This document shows positions 1-8,676 of a DNA stretch of 48,430 nt, piece by piece. The notes under the pieces are model-generated. The model worked only from the letters and a program-made list of their open reading frames with translations, did not search any database and had not been told where the DNA came from. A program made the position numbers and the translations under genes. The DNA comes from Asticcacaulis biprosthecium C19 (GTDB lineage Bacteria > Pseudomonadota > Alphaproteobacteria > Caulobacterales > Caulobacteraceae), in NCBI RefSeq assembly GCF_000204015.1, contig NZ_GL883078.1:841814-890243 (forward strand). Direction: 5' to 3'. The number at the start of each line of letters is the position of its first letter. Position 1 is the first letter of the stretch.

Positions 1-42
1 GTCGGTCTTCGACCTCAGGCTTCCACTCACTCGAGCGGTCCC

Positions 43-63
43 CCTCCCCGACAAGCGGGGAGG
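43..63. repeat. GC-rich REP-like palindrome, copy R1
   Basis: An 8 bp perfect stem (CCTCCCCG / CGGGGAGG) with a 5 nt loop. It is preceded by the phrase CGAGCGGTCCCCCTCCCC, which recurs in reverse orientation next to the DUF559 gene at 22.9 kb. This suggests that the right flank of another such unit lies at the window edge. It belongs to the palindrome family also seen at 4116, 5713, 22786, 23327, 25188, 39094, 39211 and 47947. Confidence 0.7.
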
Positions 64-375
64 AGCAAGAAATTAGCGCTCTTGAAAACAAAGCCTATGG
101 TTTTTAAATAGCTTTTCCCCACGCACGATGTCGTGACAGGGGCAATTATGTGCGCGTTCGCACTATTTTTGTGCTATGCAGCATGATTGTCCGCTTACTG
201 TAAATTCCGTCTTCCCTACTGCTTTTTTATGGGCTGACGGGCAGTATGCCTACATTCCGCAAGGTTTTCAGAGCCTTAGCACAATTCCGTGATCAGTCCA
301 AACAAAGGCGTGAGAAGCATTGACGGCTTTTTCCGCGCGAGAGGACGTGCGTTCCAAGCTCATCGAGGTAAGAAT
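64..375. other. Upstream region of the GT4 gene, no gene seen
   Basis: About 310 nt, more AT-rich than the surroundings, with no tRNA fold and no convincing ORF. It must hold the promoter of the GT4/GH130 genes, but I could not assign -35 and -10 boxes with confidence. The glycosyltransferase frame is open back to a GTG at 289, but the Shine-Dalgarno sequence at 365-368 favours the ATG at 376. Confidence 0.5.
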
Positions 376-2682
376 ATGCTGCAGTCCAACAGTTTCCAGG
401 CCGCCAATCGGATCGAAGACGAAGACTTCAGCGTAATCGATATTCCCTTTCTAAATGACGCCAAGTCCGGTGCCGTCCGCCTGACCCGGCCGGCGATTAT
501 CGGCAACTTCCCGCCGCGCCAATGCGGCCTGGCCACCTTCACGCGCGACATGTACGCCTGCCTGTCCATGGCCCTGCCGAAGGCGCAGTGGAGCGTGGTC
601 GCCATGAATGACCCCGGCGCGTCATACGACTATCCGGCAGAGGTGACGCACCAACTTCCGCAGAACGACATCGAAGCCTACCGCGCCCTGGCCGACGAAC
701 TGAACACCGCCGGCAACGACGTGGTCTTCGTCCAGCATGAATTCGGCATCTATGGCGGGCCGTCCGGCCGCTATCTGCTGGCCATGCTGGAGCGGCTCAA
801 CATGCCGATCGTCACCACCTTGCACACCATTCTGGAAAAGCCCAACGCCGAACAGCGCCTGGTTATGGATGCCCTGATCCGCCTGTCCGACACCCTGGTC
901 ACCATGGCACAGAAGGGCAAGGACATCCTGATGCGCGTCTATCAGGTGCCGGAAGCCCGCATCGCCGTCATCCCGCACGGCGCCCCGTCGCGGCCGCTTC
1001 GCGACACCACCAGCTTCAAGGCCGAACTGGGCCTGACCAACAAGAAAACCCTGACCACCTTTGGGCTGCTGTCGCCCAACAAGGGGATCGAGACCGTTAT
1101 CCAGGCGCTGCCCGATATCGTCCGCGGCTGCCCCAACCTAATCTATCTGGTCATCGGGGCCACCCATCCGCACCTGATCCGCAACGAAGGCGAAAAGTAC
1201 CGCGACAGCCTCAAGCAGATGGCGCGCGATCTCGGCGTCGAACGCCATGTCCACTTCATCAACAGCTTCGTCAATGATGCCGAACTGGTCGACATCCTGC
1301 AGGCCACTGACGTCTATGTCACGCCCTACCTGACCGAGACCCAGATCACGTCGGGCACACTCTCCTATGCCCTGGCGCTGGGCCGGCCGATCGTCTCGAC
1401 GCCCTACTGGCATGCTCAGGAAGTCCTGGCCGGCGGCGTCGGCGCCCTCTGCCCCTTCAAGGATGTCCACGCCTTTACCCTGGCCATCTCCAACCTGCTG
1501 GCCTCGGACACGGCGCGCACCGCCATGTCGCAGCGTGCCTATCAGGCCGGGCTGTCGTCGCGCTGGTCGGCTGTGGCCAACGCCTATGTCACCCGCGCCG
1601 AGGCTGACGCCGAACGCCGTACCGAAGAGCCCGGCATCCGCGCCAAGGTCATCGGCGATGCGCCGGCCTGGGGCGCGATCGAGCGTATGACCGATAGCTG
1701 TGGTATTTTCCAGCACGGCAAGTACGGCCTGCCCGACCGCGAGCATGGCTATTGTGCCGACGACAATTGCCGCGCCCTGTCGCTGGCAGCGCGCCTGTCG
1801 AACATCTCGCCCCTGACGCCGCGCCAGATTGAACTGACGCGCATCTATGCTGCCTTCATGAACCATGCCTGGAACCATGATACGCGTTTCCGCAACTTCA
1901 TGTCGTTTGGCCGGCAGTGGCTGGACGACGGCGGTTCAGACGACTGCTGCGCCCGGTCTTTCGAGTGTTTGGTCGATGTCGCCCGCTCGAACCTGCCCGA
2001 AGACCTGCGCACCTGGGCCGTTAGCCTGGCCAATGACGTTCTCGGCAAGACAACGCAATGGCAATCCCTGCGCGCCCGCGCCATCCTGATCCGCTGCCTG
2101 GTCCGCGGTTTCGGCGTCATCGGCGATCCTCAGGAAGTACAGGTTCTGGTCCGCAAGCTCGGCCAATCGGTGCATGGCGCCTACCGGCATCATGCCCGCG
2201 CGGGCCACAAGTGGTTCGAACCTTATCTCGCCTATGACAATGCGCGCCTCAGCGAAGGGCTGATCCTGGCCGGTCAGTTCCTGGTCGACAATGCCATGCT
2301 GAACGACGGCATCGACTCCCTGCGCTGGCTGATGCAGCGCCAGACCGATGACGCCAGTGGCTGTTTCGTGCCGGTGCCGACCTCGCATTTTAAAGAGGAC
2401 AGCCAGGGTCGCAACCTGTTCGACCAGCAGCCGATAGAGGTCGTCGCCACCGTCGAGGCCTGCCTCACCGCCTGGACCGTGACCACCGACTCGCTGTGGC
2501 GCAATGAAGCCCTGCGCAGCTATGCTTGGTTCCATGGTGAAAACGTCCACAGCCTGCCGATGGTGACCGCGGATGGCGGTTGCTACGACGGTTTGAACCC
2601 GAATGGCTTCAACCAGAACCAGGGCGCCGAGTCGATCCTGGCCTATCCGTTGAGCTGGACAGCCCTTAAGGCCGGTCTCTGA
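376..2682 (+). CDS. GT4 glycosyltransferase fused to a C-terminal (alpha/alpha)-barrel-like domain
   Basis: 768 aa, probably cytoplasmic. Residues about 40-410 are a GT-B glycosyltransferase of family 4: a glycine-containing N-terminal turn (FPPRQCGLATF), QHEFGIYGG near 120, FGLLSPNKGI near 230 and the donor-binding TPYLTETQITSGTLSYALA stretch near 317. From about residue 430 a second helical domain begins (HGYCADDNCRAL near 457, WFEPYLAYDNARLSEG later), resembling six-hairpin glycosidase-like folds. ATG 376 is chosen because GAGG lies 7 nt upstream; an in-frame GTG at 289 would add 29 residues of unconvincing sequence. A GH130 gene follows 96 nt later on the same strand, so the pair probably makes and trims, or recycles, the same mannose-type glycan. 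GT4 is firm; the acceptor and the role of the C-terminal domain are unknown. Confidence 0.85.
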   Translation: MLQSNSFQAANRIEDEDFSVIDIPFLNDAKSGAVRLTRPAIIGNFPPRQCGLATFTRDMYACLSMALPKAQWSVVAMNDPGASYDYPAEVTHQLPQNDIEAYRALADELNTAGNDVVFVQHEFGIYGGPSGRYLLAMLERLNMPIVTTLHTILEKPNAEQRLVMDALIRLSDTLVTMAQKGKDILMRVYQVPEARIAVIPHGAPSRPLRDTTSFKAELGLTNKKTLTTFGLLSPNKGIETVIQALPDIVRGCPNLIYLVIGATHPHLIRNEGEKYRDSLKQMARDLGVERHVHFINSFVNDAELVDILQATDVYVTPYLTETQITSGTLSYALALGRPIVSTPYWHAQEVLAGGVGALCPFKDVHAFTLAISNLLASDTARTAMSQRAYQAGLSSRWSAVANAYVTRAEADAERRTEEPGIRAKVIGDAPAWGAIERMTDSCGIFQHGKYGLPDREHGYCADDNCRALSLAARLSNISPLTPRQIELTRIYAAFMNHAWNHDTRFRNFMSFGRQWLDDGGSDDCCARSFECLVDVARSNLPEDLRTWAVSLANDVLGKTTQWQSLRARAILIRCLVRGFGVIGDPQEVQVLVRKLGQSVHGAYRHHARAGHKWFEPYLAYDNARLSEGLILAGQFLVDNAMLNDGIDSLRWLMQRQTDDASGCFVPVPTSHFKEDSQGRNLFDQQPIEVVATVEACLTAWTVTTDSLWRNEALRSYAWFHGENVHSLPMVTADGGCYDGLNPNGFNQNQGAESILAYPLSWTALKAGL

Positions 2683-2714
2683 GCCCGAAGCTGCGCGTAT
2701 AACAACACCGTGAT

Positions 2715-2744
2715 CACCCTCTCTCCGTACAAGGACAGAGGGTG
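2715..2744 (+). terminator. Intercistronic hairpin between GT4 and GH130 genes
   Basis: A 12 bp stem with one mismatch (CACCCTCTCTCC / GGACAGAGGGTG) and a 6 nt loop, followed by CAAACTTTTTG. It may attenuate transcription or mark an mRNA processing site between the two genes. The T-run is short and offset, so full termination is uncertain. Confidence 0.45.
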
Positions 2745-2778
2745 TCAAACTTTTTGCAACAGACTATAGGAGGCGGCA

Positions 2779-4104
2779 ATGGACGGATCCGTTCGCACGA
2801 CACACGGGGAACGCACCTTGACCGAGATGATCATCAGTCCAACGACCCTGCACGCCAACCCCGAGCGCGTCGTTATCCTGCCCTTTTCGATTTCGATCAG
2901 CGCGCACAACAGCGCCATGGGCGCCATGTCGCGCGTCGCGCGGATTTGCGCCGCCATCGTCGACATGCCGAACGACGTCGTCAAGGCCGAGCTGGAGATC
3001 GTCAATCGCGACTTCACCGGTCGCCACTGGCAGACGCGCGGCATCTTCCTGGAGCGCTTCCGTCAGATCCAGGCGATGCAGGGCGGCATGGATGCGCTGG
3101 ATGAGGACCATCAGGCGCTGATCGGCGCCTATTTCTGTCACGAGTATAGCTATCAGGCCGCCGCGGTGATGAACCCATCGGTCGTGCCCCACCCAGACCA
3201 GACAGGCGCCCCTGTCGGCGCCACCAACTTCATCATGTCGACGCGCACCGTCGGTGAAGGCCATATCTCGACCATTTCTTTCCGCGAAGGCACCTTCCAT
3301 CCTGACGGCAAGGTCGAGTTGAAACCCGATGCCCAGATCGCGGTGGCCGCCAAGCCCCACGGCAATGCCCCGCTGGACGGCGTGGTGACCGTGCATGGCC
3401 ACCAGGGCTGCCCGGTGTCAGAGACTGTCTTGTTTCCGGTAACACGCAACCAGAGCAACGGCCTGGAAGACCTGCGCATGGTCAAGTTTACCGACGACAA
3501 CGGCGCCTCGACCTTTATGGGCACCTACACCGCCTATAATGGCCGCGAGACGGCCTGCGAATGTCTCGAAACCAGCGACTTCCGCTCCTTCAAGCTGACC
3601 CCGTTTCGCGGAGCTGCGTCACAGCACAAGGGCCTCGCCCTGTTCCCGCGCCGCATCAATGGCCGCTATGCCGCCGTCGGCCGGCTGGATCATGAAAGCA
3701 TCTTCTATCTTGAAAGCGACGACCGGCTGACCTGGAACAATGGCGATTTCCTGGCGGGACCGGTGGAACCGTGGGAACTCATCCAGATGGGCAATTGCGG
3801 TTCGCCGATCGAGCTGGACGAAGGCTGGCTGGTCCTGACCCACGGTGTCGGCGCGGTGCGGCGCTATTCTCTGGGGGCGATGCTGCTGGACAAGGACGAT
3901 CCGCGCAAGGTTCTGGGCCGGTCCAAGGTGCCGCTGCTGTCGCCGTCCGAGGACAATCGTGAGGGCTACGTGCCGAACGTGATCTATACCTGTGGCGCCA
4001 TGCGCTGCGGCGAGTGGGTGTTCCTGCCTTATGGCGTGGCGGATTCGAGCATTCATTTTGCCTCGATCAAGGTCGCGGATTTGCTCAAGCATTTGAGTGT
4101 GTAG
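2779..4104 (+). CDS. GH130 family glycosidase/phosphorylase (COG2152-like)
   Basis: 441 aa, no signal peptide, so cytoplasmic. The five-bladed propeller hallmarks of GH130 are visible: an EDLR motif near 230 in place of the usual EDPR, GNCGSPIE near 338 followed by THGVG, VPNVIYTCGA near 398 and YGVADS near 418. GH130 members are either phosphorylases releasing mannose-1-phosphate or beta-1,2-mannosidases; the residues I can see do not decide which. ATG 2779 has an excellent Shine-Dalgarno sequence (AGGAGG, 5 nt spacing). Its partner is the upstream GT4 gene. It is clearly different from the second GH130 at 43.9 kb, which resembles the mannosyl-glucose phosphorylase group, so the window holds two GH130 genes with different jobs. 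Confidence 0.85.
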   Translation: MDGSVRTTHGERTLTEMIISPTTLHANPERVVILPFSISISAHNSAMGAMSRVARICAAIVDMPNDVVKAELEIVNRDFTGRHWQTRGIFLERFRQIQAMQGGMDALDEDHQALIGAYFCHEYSYQAAAVMNPSVVPHPDQTGAPVGATNFIMSTRTVGEGHISTISFREGTFHPDGKVELKPDAQIAVAAKPHGNAPLDGVVTVHGHQGCPVSETVLFPVTRNQSNGLEDLRMVKFTDDNGASTFMGTYTAYNGRETACECLETSDFRSFKLTPFRGAASQHKGLALFPRRINGRYAAVGRLDHESIFYLESDDRLTWNNGDFLAGPVEPWELIQMGNCGSPIELDEGWLVLTHGVGAVRRYSLGAMLLDKDDPRKVLGRSKVPLLSPSEDNREGYVPNVIYTCGAMRCGEWVFLPYGVADSSIHFASIKVADLLKHLSV

Positions 4105-4115
4105 GCTTTCTTTCA

Positions 4116-4139
4116 CCTCTCCCCGCTCGCGGGGAGAGG
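4116..4139. repeat. GC-rich REP-like palindrome, copy R2
   Basis: A perfect 11 bp palindromic arm pair (CCTCTCCCCGC / GCGGGGAGAGG) just 12 nt after the GH130 stop. The position suits transcript-end stabilisation. It is the same family as R3, R7 and R8, which use CCTCTCCCC arms. Confidence 0.7.
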
Positions 4140-4220
4140 GGTTTCTACAGCGATCTTGCCGTTTGTGCCGTAACCGCCTAAAGGAGCGGCTCATTTACGG
4201 CTGTAACGAAAGACTGCACA

Positions 4221-5699
4221 ATGTCCTCTCCGGTTCGCGTCCGCATCGCTCCGTCCCCGACGGGCGAGCCCCACATCGGAACCATGTACACCGCGCTTCT
4301 CAACGAAGCCTTTGCGCGCCGCAACAACGGCACCTTCATCCTGCGCATCGAGGACACCGACCAGAGCCGCTCGACCCCCGATTCCGAACGCAAGATCATG
4401 GAGGCCTTCACCTGGATGGGCCTGCATTGGGAAGAAGGCCCCGACAAGGGCGGCCCCCACGCCCCCTACCGCCAGAGCGAGCGCAAGGACATCTATCACC
4501 GCTTTGCCGGCCAGCTCCTGGAGTCGGGCCACGCCTTTCGCTGCTTCTGTTCGGCCGAGCGCCTGGATCTGATGCGCAAGACCCAGCGCATGAAGGGCGA
4601 AGCGCCGAAATATGACGGCCGCTGCCTGACCTTGCCCAAGGCCGAGGCCGAAGCGCGCGCCCAGACCGAGCCGCACGTGCTGCGCATGGTGGTGCCGACC
4701 GAAGGCAATTGCGAGTTCACCGACGGCGTCTATGGCGATATCTCCATGCCGTGGTCGAACATCGACATGCAGGTGTTGATGAAGTCGGACGGCATGCCGA
4801 CCTACCACCTGGCCAATGTCGTCGACGACCATGTCATGGAAATCAGCCACGTCATCCGCGGCGAAGAGTGGATGTCGTCGACGCCCAAGCATATTCTGCT
4901 GTACCGCCATTTCGGCTGGACTCCGCCGCAGTACCTGCACCTGCCGCTGATGCGCCAGCTCGATCGCTCCAAGCTGTCGAAACGCCGTAACCCAACCTCG
5001 ATGTCGTGGTTCGAAGCCCAGGGCTACCTGCCGGAGGCCCTGGCCAACTTCCTGGGTCACTACTTTGTCCGCTTCGAAGAGGGCGAGGACGAGCTGATGA
5101 CGCGCGACGAATTCATCCAGCGCTTCGATATCGCCCAGGTGTCCAAGGCCGGCGCTGTGTTCGACGTCAAGAAGCTGGACTGGATGAACGCGCGCTGGAT
5201 CCGCGAACGCAAGACGCCGGAGCAGTTCCGCGCGGACGTCATGAAATGGGCGGCACGCGAGAGCCGCGCCGACCGCGTTCTGGACCTGGCCCAGTCGCGG
5301 GTCGAAAAGCTGGCCGACCTGGCGCCGCTGATCGCCTTCATGTTCGTCGGCCATATTGACCTGAAGGCCGAGGCTTTCGACGGGCTGAAGGCGACGAAAG
5401 AGCAACTGCGCGAGATCCTGACGCGCTCCTATGCGCTGATCGATACCCTGACCGAGTTTACCGGTGAGTCGATCTTCAACGCCGTAGCGGCCATCGCAAA
5501 AGAGATAGGCCTGAAGACCAAGGACGCCGCGCCGATCCTGTTCGTGGCGATTACCGGCACGACGCGGTCGCTGCCGGTGTTCCAGGCGATGGAAGTGCTG
5601 GGCCGATCGGTCTGCCGCGAACGCCTGCGCGCGGCGGTCAAGCTGGTGTCGGACGAGGAAGAGACGGTCGCCGAAGAAGCTGAAGCGACGGACGCGTAA
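4221..5699 (+). CDS. gltX: Glutamate--tRNA ligase
   Basis: 492 aa cytoplasmic class I aminoacyl-tRNA synthetase that charges tRNA-Glu, and in many alphaproteobacteria also tRNA-Gln for later transamidation. The signature HIGT is at residues 18-21 within PSPTGEPHIGT, and the KMSKS-equivalent KLSKR is at 251-255. The IEDTD motif in the catalytic core is also present. The length matches bacterial GluRS. The ATG at 4221 has no strong Shine-Dalgarno sequence, but the protein begins exactly where the family does. The gene stands alone between two REP-like palindromes (R2 and R3), so it is probably its own transcription unit. The C-terminus is acidic and rich in Glu/Ala, which is not part of the catalytic domain. 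Confidence 0.95.
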   Translation: MSSPVRVRIAPSPTGEPHIGTMYTALLNEAFARRNNGTFILRIEDTDQSRSTPDSERKIMEAFTWMGLHWEEGPDKGGPHAPYRQSERKDIYHRFAGQLLESGHAFRCFCSAERLDLMRKTQRMKGEAPKYDGRCLTLPKAEAEARAQTEPHVLRMVVPTEGNCEFTDGVYGDISMPWSNIDMQVLMKSDGMPTYHLANVVDDHVMEISHVIRGEEWMSSTPKHILLYRHFGWTPPQYLHLPLMRQLDRSKLSKRRNPTSMSWFEAQGYLPEALANFLGHYFVRFEEGEDELMTRDEFIQRFDIAQVSKAGAVFDVKKLDWMNARWIRERKTPEQFRADVMKWAARESRADRVLDLAQSRVEKLADLAPLIAFMFVGHIDLKAEAFDGLKATKEQLREILTRSYALIDTLTEFTGESIFNAVAAIAKEIGLKTKDAAPILFVAITGTTRSLPVFQAMEVLGRSVCRERLRAAVKLVSDEEETVAEEAEATDA

Positions 5700-5712
5700 C
5701 GCTGTAGAATCC

Positions 5713-5864
5713 CCTCTCCCCGTTTACGGGGAGAGGTTAGGGTGAGGGGCATGCTGTACCGCCCGGTGTATAAGCGTCTTCGGAAGGCCCGTCAGGCTCG
5801 CCGCCCCGCGCCGATCGCGTTCACTTCGTTCCGCTCTCGTCCTCTCACCGCAAGCGGTGGAGGA
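5713..5864. repeat. Pair of GC-rich palindromes after gltX (R3 plus a variant)
   Basis: R3 has a perfect 10 bp stem (CCTCTCCCCG / CGGGGAGAGG, 5713-5736), followed by TTAGGGTGAGGGG. About 105 nt later a variant palindrome (CCTCTCACCGC ... GCGGTGGAGG) ends near 5864, preceded by CGCTCTCGTCCTCTC, a phrase also found beside R8 at 39.2 kb. Two inverted units around a short spacer resemble a BIME-type mosaic element. Confidence 0.6.
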
Positions 5865-5947
5865 TAATTTTATACGCTTCTCCATCTCCCGCGCTGAGAA
5901 CTTATGCGTCCGGATGCAGACTGTCTCTTTCTGCAGAGGAGACAGCC

Positions 5948-6169
5948 ATGCTCGACGACAAAAATCCCGAAACCGACCTCGATCTCGATGAACACGCCGG
6001 CGACGAAGTCGGCGACAACATCCTGAACGAGGACGAGGACCAAGACCTCGACGACGACGTGGATGACGAAAACGACGAAGGCGAAACTGGCATCGGCGTG
6101 ATCGACGATCTGTCCAACGGCGACACCGACAGCGAAAACGAAACCGGTACGATAACACCGGCTCTGTAA
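5948..6169 (+). CDS. Small, extremely acidic hypothetical protein
   Basis: 73 aa, dominated by Asp and Glu (close to half of all residues) with almost no Lys or Arg and no hydrophobic segment. It is likely intrinsically disordered and soluble. The start is supported by a strong Shine-Dalgarno sequence (AGAGGAG, 5935-5941) at good spacing, and a rho-independent terminator follows at 6219, so it looks like a real single-gene unit despite the low-complexity composition. I recognise no family. Possible roles such as cation buffering or nucleic-acid mimicry are speculation. Confidence 0.65.
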   Translation: MLDDKNPETDLDLDEHAGDEVGDNILNEDEDQDLDDDVDDENDEGETGIGVIDDLSNGDTDSENETGTITPAL

Positions 6170-6218
6170 AGGTTTACACGACATCGCATTGTAAAGGATT
6201 ACAATCTTTGCGCATCAA

Positions 6219-6249
6219 GGGACCTGCTCAACCCAGCAGGTCCCTTTTT
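6219..6249 (+). terminator. Rho-independent terminator
   Basis: A perfect 10 bp stem (GGGACCTGCT / AGCAGGTCCC) with loop CAACCC, then five T. It ends the acidic-protein transcript and separates it from the sugar dehydrogenase genes. Confidence 0.85.
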
Positions 6250-6342
6250 CGTGACAAAATTTTGCATTGTCGGATCGAATTTTCCGTGTCTACATGGCGT
6301 CGTCTCAACACCCCGCAAGAGGGCAAAAGACAGGAGAGAAAC

Positions 6343-6918
6343 ATGGACCATCTCAGCATGAACCGCCGCATGGCTCTGGGCGCGATCGCCGGCGCCTTCG
6401 GTATGACGCTGATTCCCGCCCTTGCCAGAGCCGCCGACCTTGCCGCAGACCCGACGGCGTCGGAACTCGGCTTTCAGCCCACCACGACCGTCTTCACCGC
6501 GGCTCAACGCGCCTTTGTCGCCGCCTACAGCGAGCGCATTGTGCCGACCACCGACACACCTGGGGCGATTGCCGCCGGCGTACCCGCCTATATAGAAATG
6601 ATGCTGGGCGATTGGTTCACCGGCAACGAACGCGCCGACTTCATCAAGGGCATCGACGCGGTCGAGGCGCACGCCAAAACCAGCCGCAAGAAAAGCTTCG
6701 CCAAGCTGAAGGCCGCCATACAGGATGAGGTTATCACCGAGGTGATGAACGGCAAGGTGCCCGGCGCCGGAACCGAGTTTTTCTATGCCTCACGCCAGTT
6801 GGTGGTGTCGGGCTATTACAGCTCCGAAATCGGCATGACAGTCGAGCGAGTCTACCTGCCCGTCCCCGGCCGCTATGACGGCGATTACAAGTACGAAGGC
6901 CGCGTCTTCACCGGCTGA
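6343..6918 (+). CDS. Gluconate 2-dehydrogenase subunit 3 family protein (sugar dehydrogenase small subunit)
   Basis: 191 aa with a twin-arginine-type export signal (NRRMALGAIAG at residues 7-17, then a hydrophobic stretch ending ALARA). The mature part (TAAQRAFVAAYSERIVPTTD and onward) matches the gluconate_2-dh3 family. In known FAD-dependent glucose and gluconate dehydrogenases this small subunit carries the Tat signal that brings the signal-less catalytic subunit across the membrane. ATG 6343 has AGGAGA at good spacing; longer in-frame starts would run through the upstream terminator. The catalytic GMC subunit follows 54 nt downstream, so the two proteins are expected to form one periplasmic complex. 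Confidence 0.85.
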   Translation: MDHLSMNRRMALGAIAGAFGMTLIPALARAADLAADPTASELGFQPTTTVFTAAQRAFVAAYSERIVPTTDTPGAIAAGVPAYIEMMLGDWFTGNERADFIKGIDAVEAHAKTSRKKSFAKLKAAIQDEVITEVMNGKVPGAGTEFFYASRQLVVSGYYSSEIGMTVERVYLPVPGRYDGDYKYEGRVFTG

Positions 6919-6972
6919 TGGCATACAGCCGCGGGTCTGCGCAGACGGACGGCGGCACCAGGAGAGAAACAA

Positions 6973-8664
6973 ATGCAAGACGCGTCCTATGAGTTCGACG
7001 CCATCGTCATCGGTTCGGGGGTCAGTGGCGGCTGGGCCGCCAAGGAACTGACCGAAAAGGGCATGAAGGTGCTGATGCTCGACCGCGGTTACATGGTCGA
7101 ACACGGCGATTATCCGGGCGAAGGCAAAGGTGCCTGGGAACTGCCCTTCCGCGGCCAGACACAAAAGGCCAAGGTCGAGAGCGACCATTTCAAAGCCCGG
7201 TTCGGCGGCGCCGAAGGCTCCGACAAGGCGCATTATTTTAACAACGACCGGCTGAACCCCTATGCCTATGACGAAGGCAAGGATTTCCGCTGGGTCCGAC
7301 CGGCCATTGTCGGCGGCAAGTCGATCCTGTGGGGCCGGGTGTCGCTGCGCTGGAACGCCACCGACTTCGAAGCCAACAAGAAAGACGGCAACGGCAATGA
7401 CTGGCCGATCCGTTATGACGACATCGCGCCGTGGTATGACTATGTCGAATCCTATGCCGGCATTGCCGGCAACAAGGACGGGCTGGACGAACTGCCCGAC
7501 GGCCAGTTCCAACCGCCGCACCCGATGAACGTGGCCGAGCGCTGGGTCCAGGACCAGTTCAAGTCGAATGTGCCGGGCCGTCACTTCATCCATAACCGCG
7601 TCGCCAACATGACCGAGGACAAGCCCGAACAGGGCCGGTCGCGTTGCCAGAGCCGAAGCCAGTGTGCGCGCGGCTGTTCGTTCGGTGCCTATTTCTCGAC
7701 CCAAGCGGTGACCCTGCCGGCGGCGCGCGCCACCGGCAACCTGACCCTGATCCCCGACTCCGTGGTGACGTCGCTGGAATATGATGAGGCCAAGAAGCGC
7801 GTCACCGGCGTGCGCGTCATCGATGCCAACACCAAAGAAGCCAAGACCTATCGCTCACGCATCGTCTTCCTGTGCGCCTCGACCCTGGCTTCGGTGCAGA
7901 TCCTGCTGAATTCGCGCGCCGAAGGCCGTTCCGACAGCTTCGCCAATCAGAGCGGGACCCTTGGCCGTTATGTCATGGACCACATCTTCCGGGTCAGCAT
8001 TTCGGGCGAGGTCCCGGGCTTCAATGACATGATCGAATATGGCCGGCGGCCGGGTGGGATCTACATCCCGCGCTTCCGCAACCTGCGCGACGACCAGAAA
8101 AACGAAGTCGACTTCGTGCGCGGGTATGGCTACCAGGGCGGCGCCGGTCGCGGCCCCAAATGGCCGGAAGGCTTTGGTGCCGACATGAAGGAGCAGATGC
8201 GTGAATACGGAGCGTGGCGGATGGGCATGATGGCGTTCGGTGAATGCCTGCCCTATCGCGACAACACCCTGACCCTGTCGCCGACCAAGGTCGACCGCTT
8301 TGGCGTGCCCCTGGCTGTGTTCAATGTCACCTTCCACGACAACGAATACAAGATGATGGCCGACGCCAAGCAGGAAGGCATCCGGATGCTGACCGCGGCG
8401 GGCCTGAAAAACGTCAAGGCCGAGCAGCGCGAACACGTGCCGGGTGACGCCATCCACGAAATGGGCGGCGCGCGCATGGGCCACAGTCCGCAGGAGTCGG
8501 TCGTCAACAAGTGGAGCCAGGCGCACGACGCGCCGAACCTGTTCATTACCGACGGCGCCCAGATGGCGTCGACCTCGTGCGTCAATCCCTCGATCACCTT
8601 CATGGCCTTGACGGCGCGCGCCGCCGACTATGCCGTGAAGCAGGTCAAAGCCAATATTATTTAA
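6973..8664 (+). CDS. GMC-family FAD sugar dehydrogenase, catalytic subunit
   Basis: 563 aa. The FAD dinucleotide-binding loop is GSGVSGG at 14-20; the C-terminal GMC signature contains HEMGGARMG (His495) and NPSITFMALTARAAD from about 538. Three cysteines are arranged C225-x5-C231-x3-C235, the spacing described for the 3Fe-4S cluster of bacterial FAD-glucose dehydrogenase catalytic subunits, so intramolecular electron transfer through an Fe-S cluster is likely. It has no signal peptide of its own, consistent with hitch-hiking export on the small subunit upstream. No multihaem cytochrome c subunit gene lies nearby, so the electron acceptor is open. Related complexes oxidise C1 of glucose or C3 of glucosides; the substrate cannot be told from sequence alone. 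Confidence 0.88.
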   Translation: MQDASYEFDAIVIGSGVSGGWAAKELTEKGMKVLMLDRGYMVEHGDYPGEGKGAWELPFRGQTQKAKVESDHFKARFGGAEGSDKAHYFNNDRLNPYAYDEGKDFRWVRPAIVGGKSILWGRVSLRWNATDFEANKKDGNGNDWPIRYDDIAPWYDYVESYAGIAGNKDGLDELPDGQFQPPHPMNVAERWVQDQFKSNVPGRHFIHNRVANMTEDKPEQGRSRCQSRSQCARGCSFGAYFSTQAVTLPAARATGNLTLIPDSVVTSLEYDEAKKRVTGVRVIDANTKEAKTYRSRIVFLCASTLASVQILLNSRAEGRSDSFANQSGTLGRYVMDHIFRVSISGEVPGFNDMIEYGRRPGGIYIPRFRNLRDDQKNEVDFVRGYGYQGGAGRGPKWPEGFGADMKEQMREYGAWRMGMMAFGECLPYRDNTLTLSPTKVDRFGVPLAVFNVTFHDNEYKMMADAKQEGIRMLTAAGLKNVKAEQREHVPGDAIHEMGGARMGHSPQESVVNKWSQAHDAPNLFITDGAQMASTSCVNPSITFMALTARAADYAVKQVKANII

Positions 8665-8676
8665 GGAAAATTCGTC

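Noticed and set aside
289-375. GTG start extending the GT4 protein by 29 residues
   Set aside because: The extension is Arg/Gly-rich and unlike the family, and a good Shine-Dalgarno precedes the ATG at 376.
4191-5405. Minus-strand open frame of 404 codons
   Set aside because: Antisense to gltX, whose HIGT and KLSKR motifs are unambiguous.
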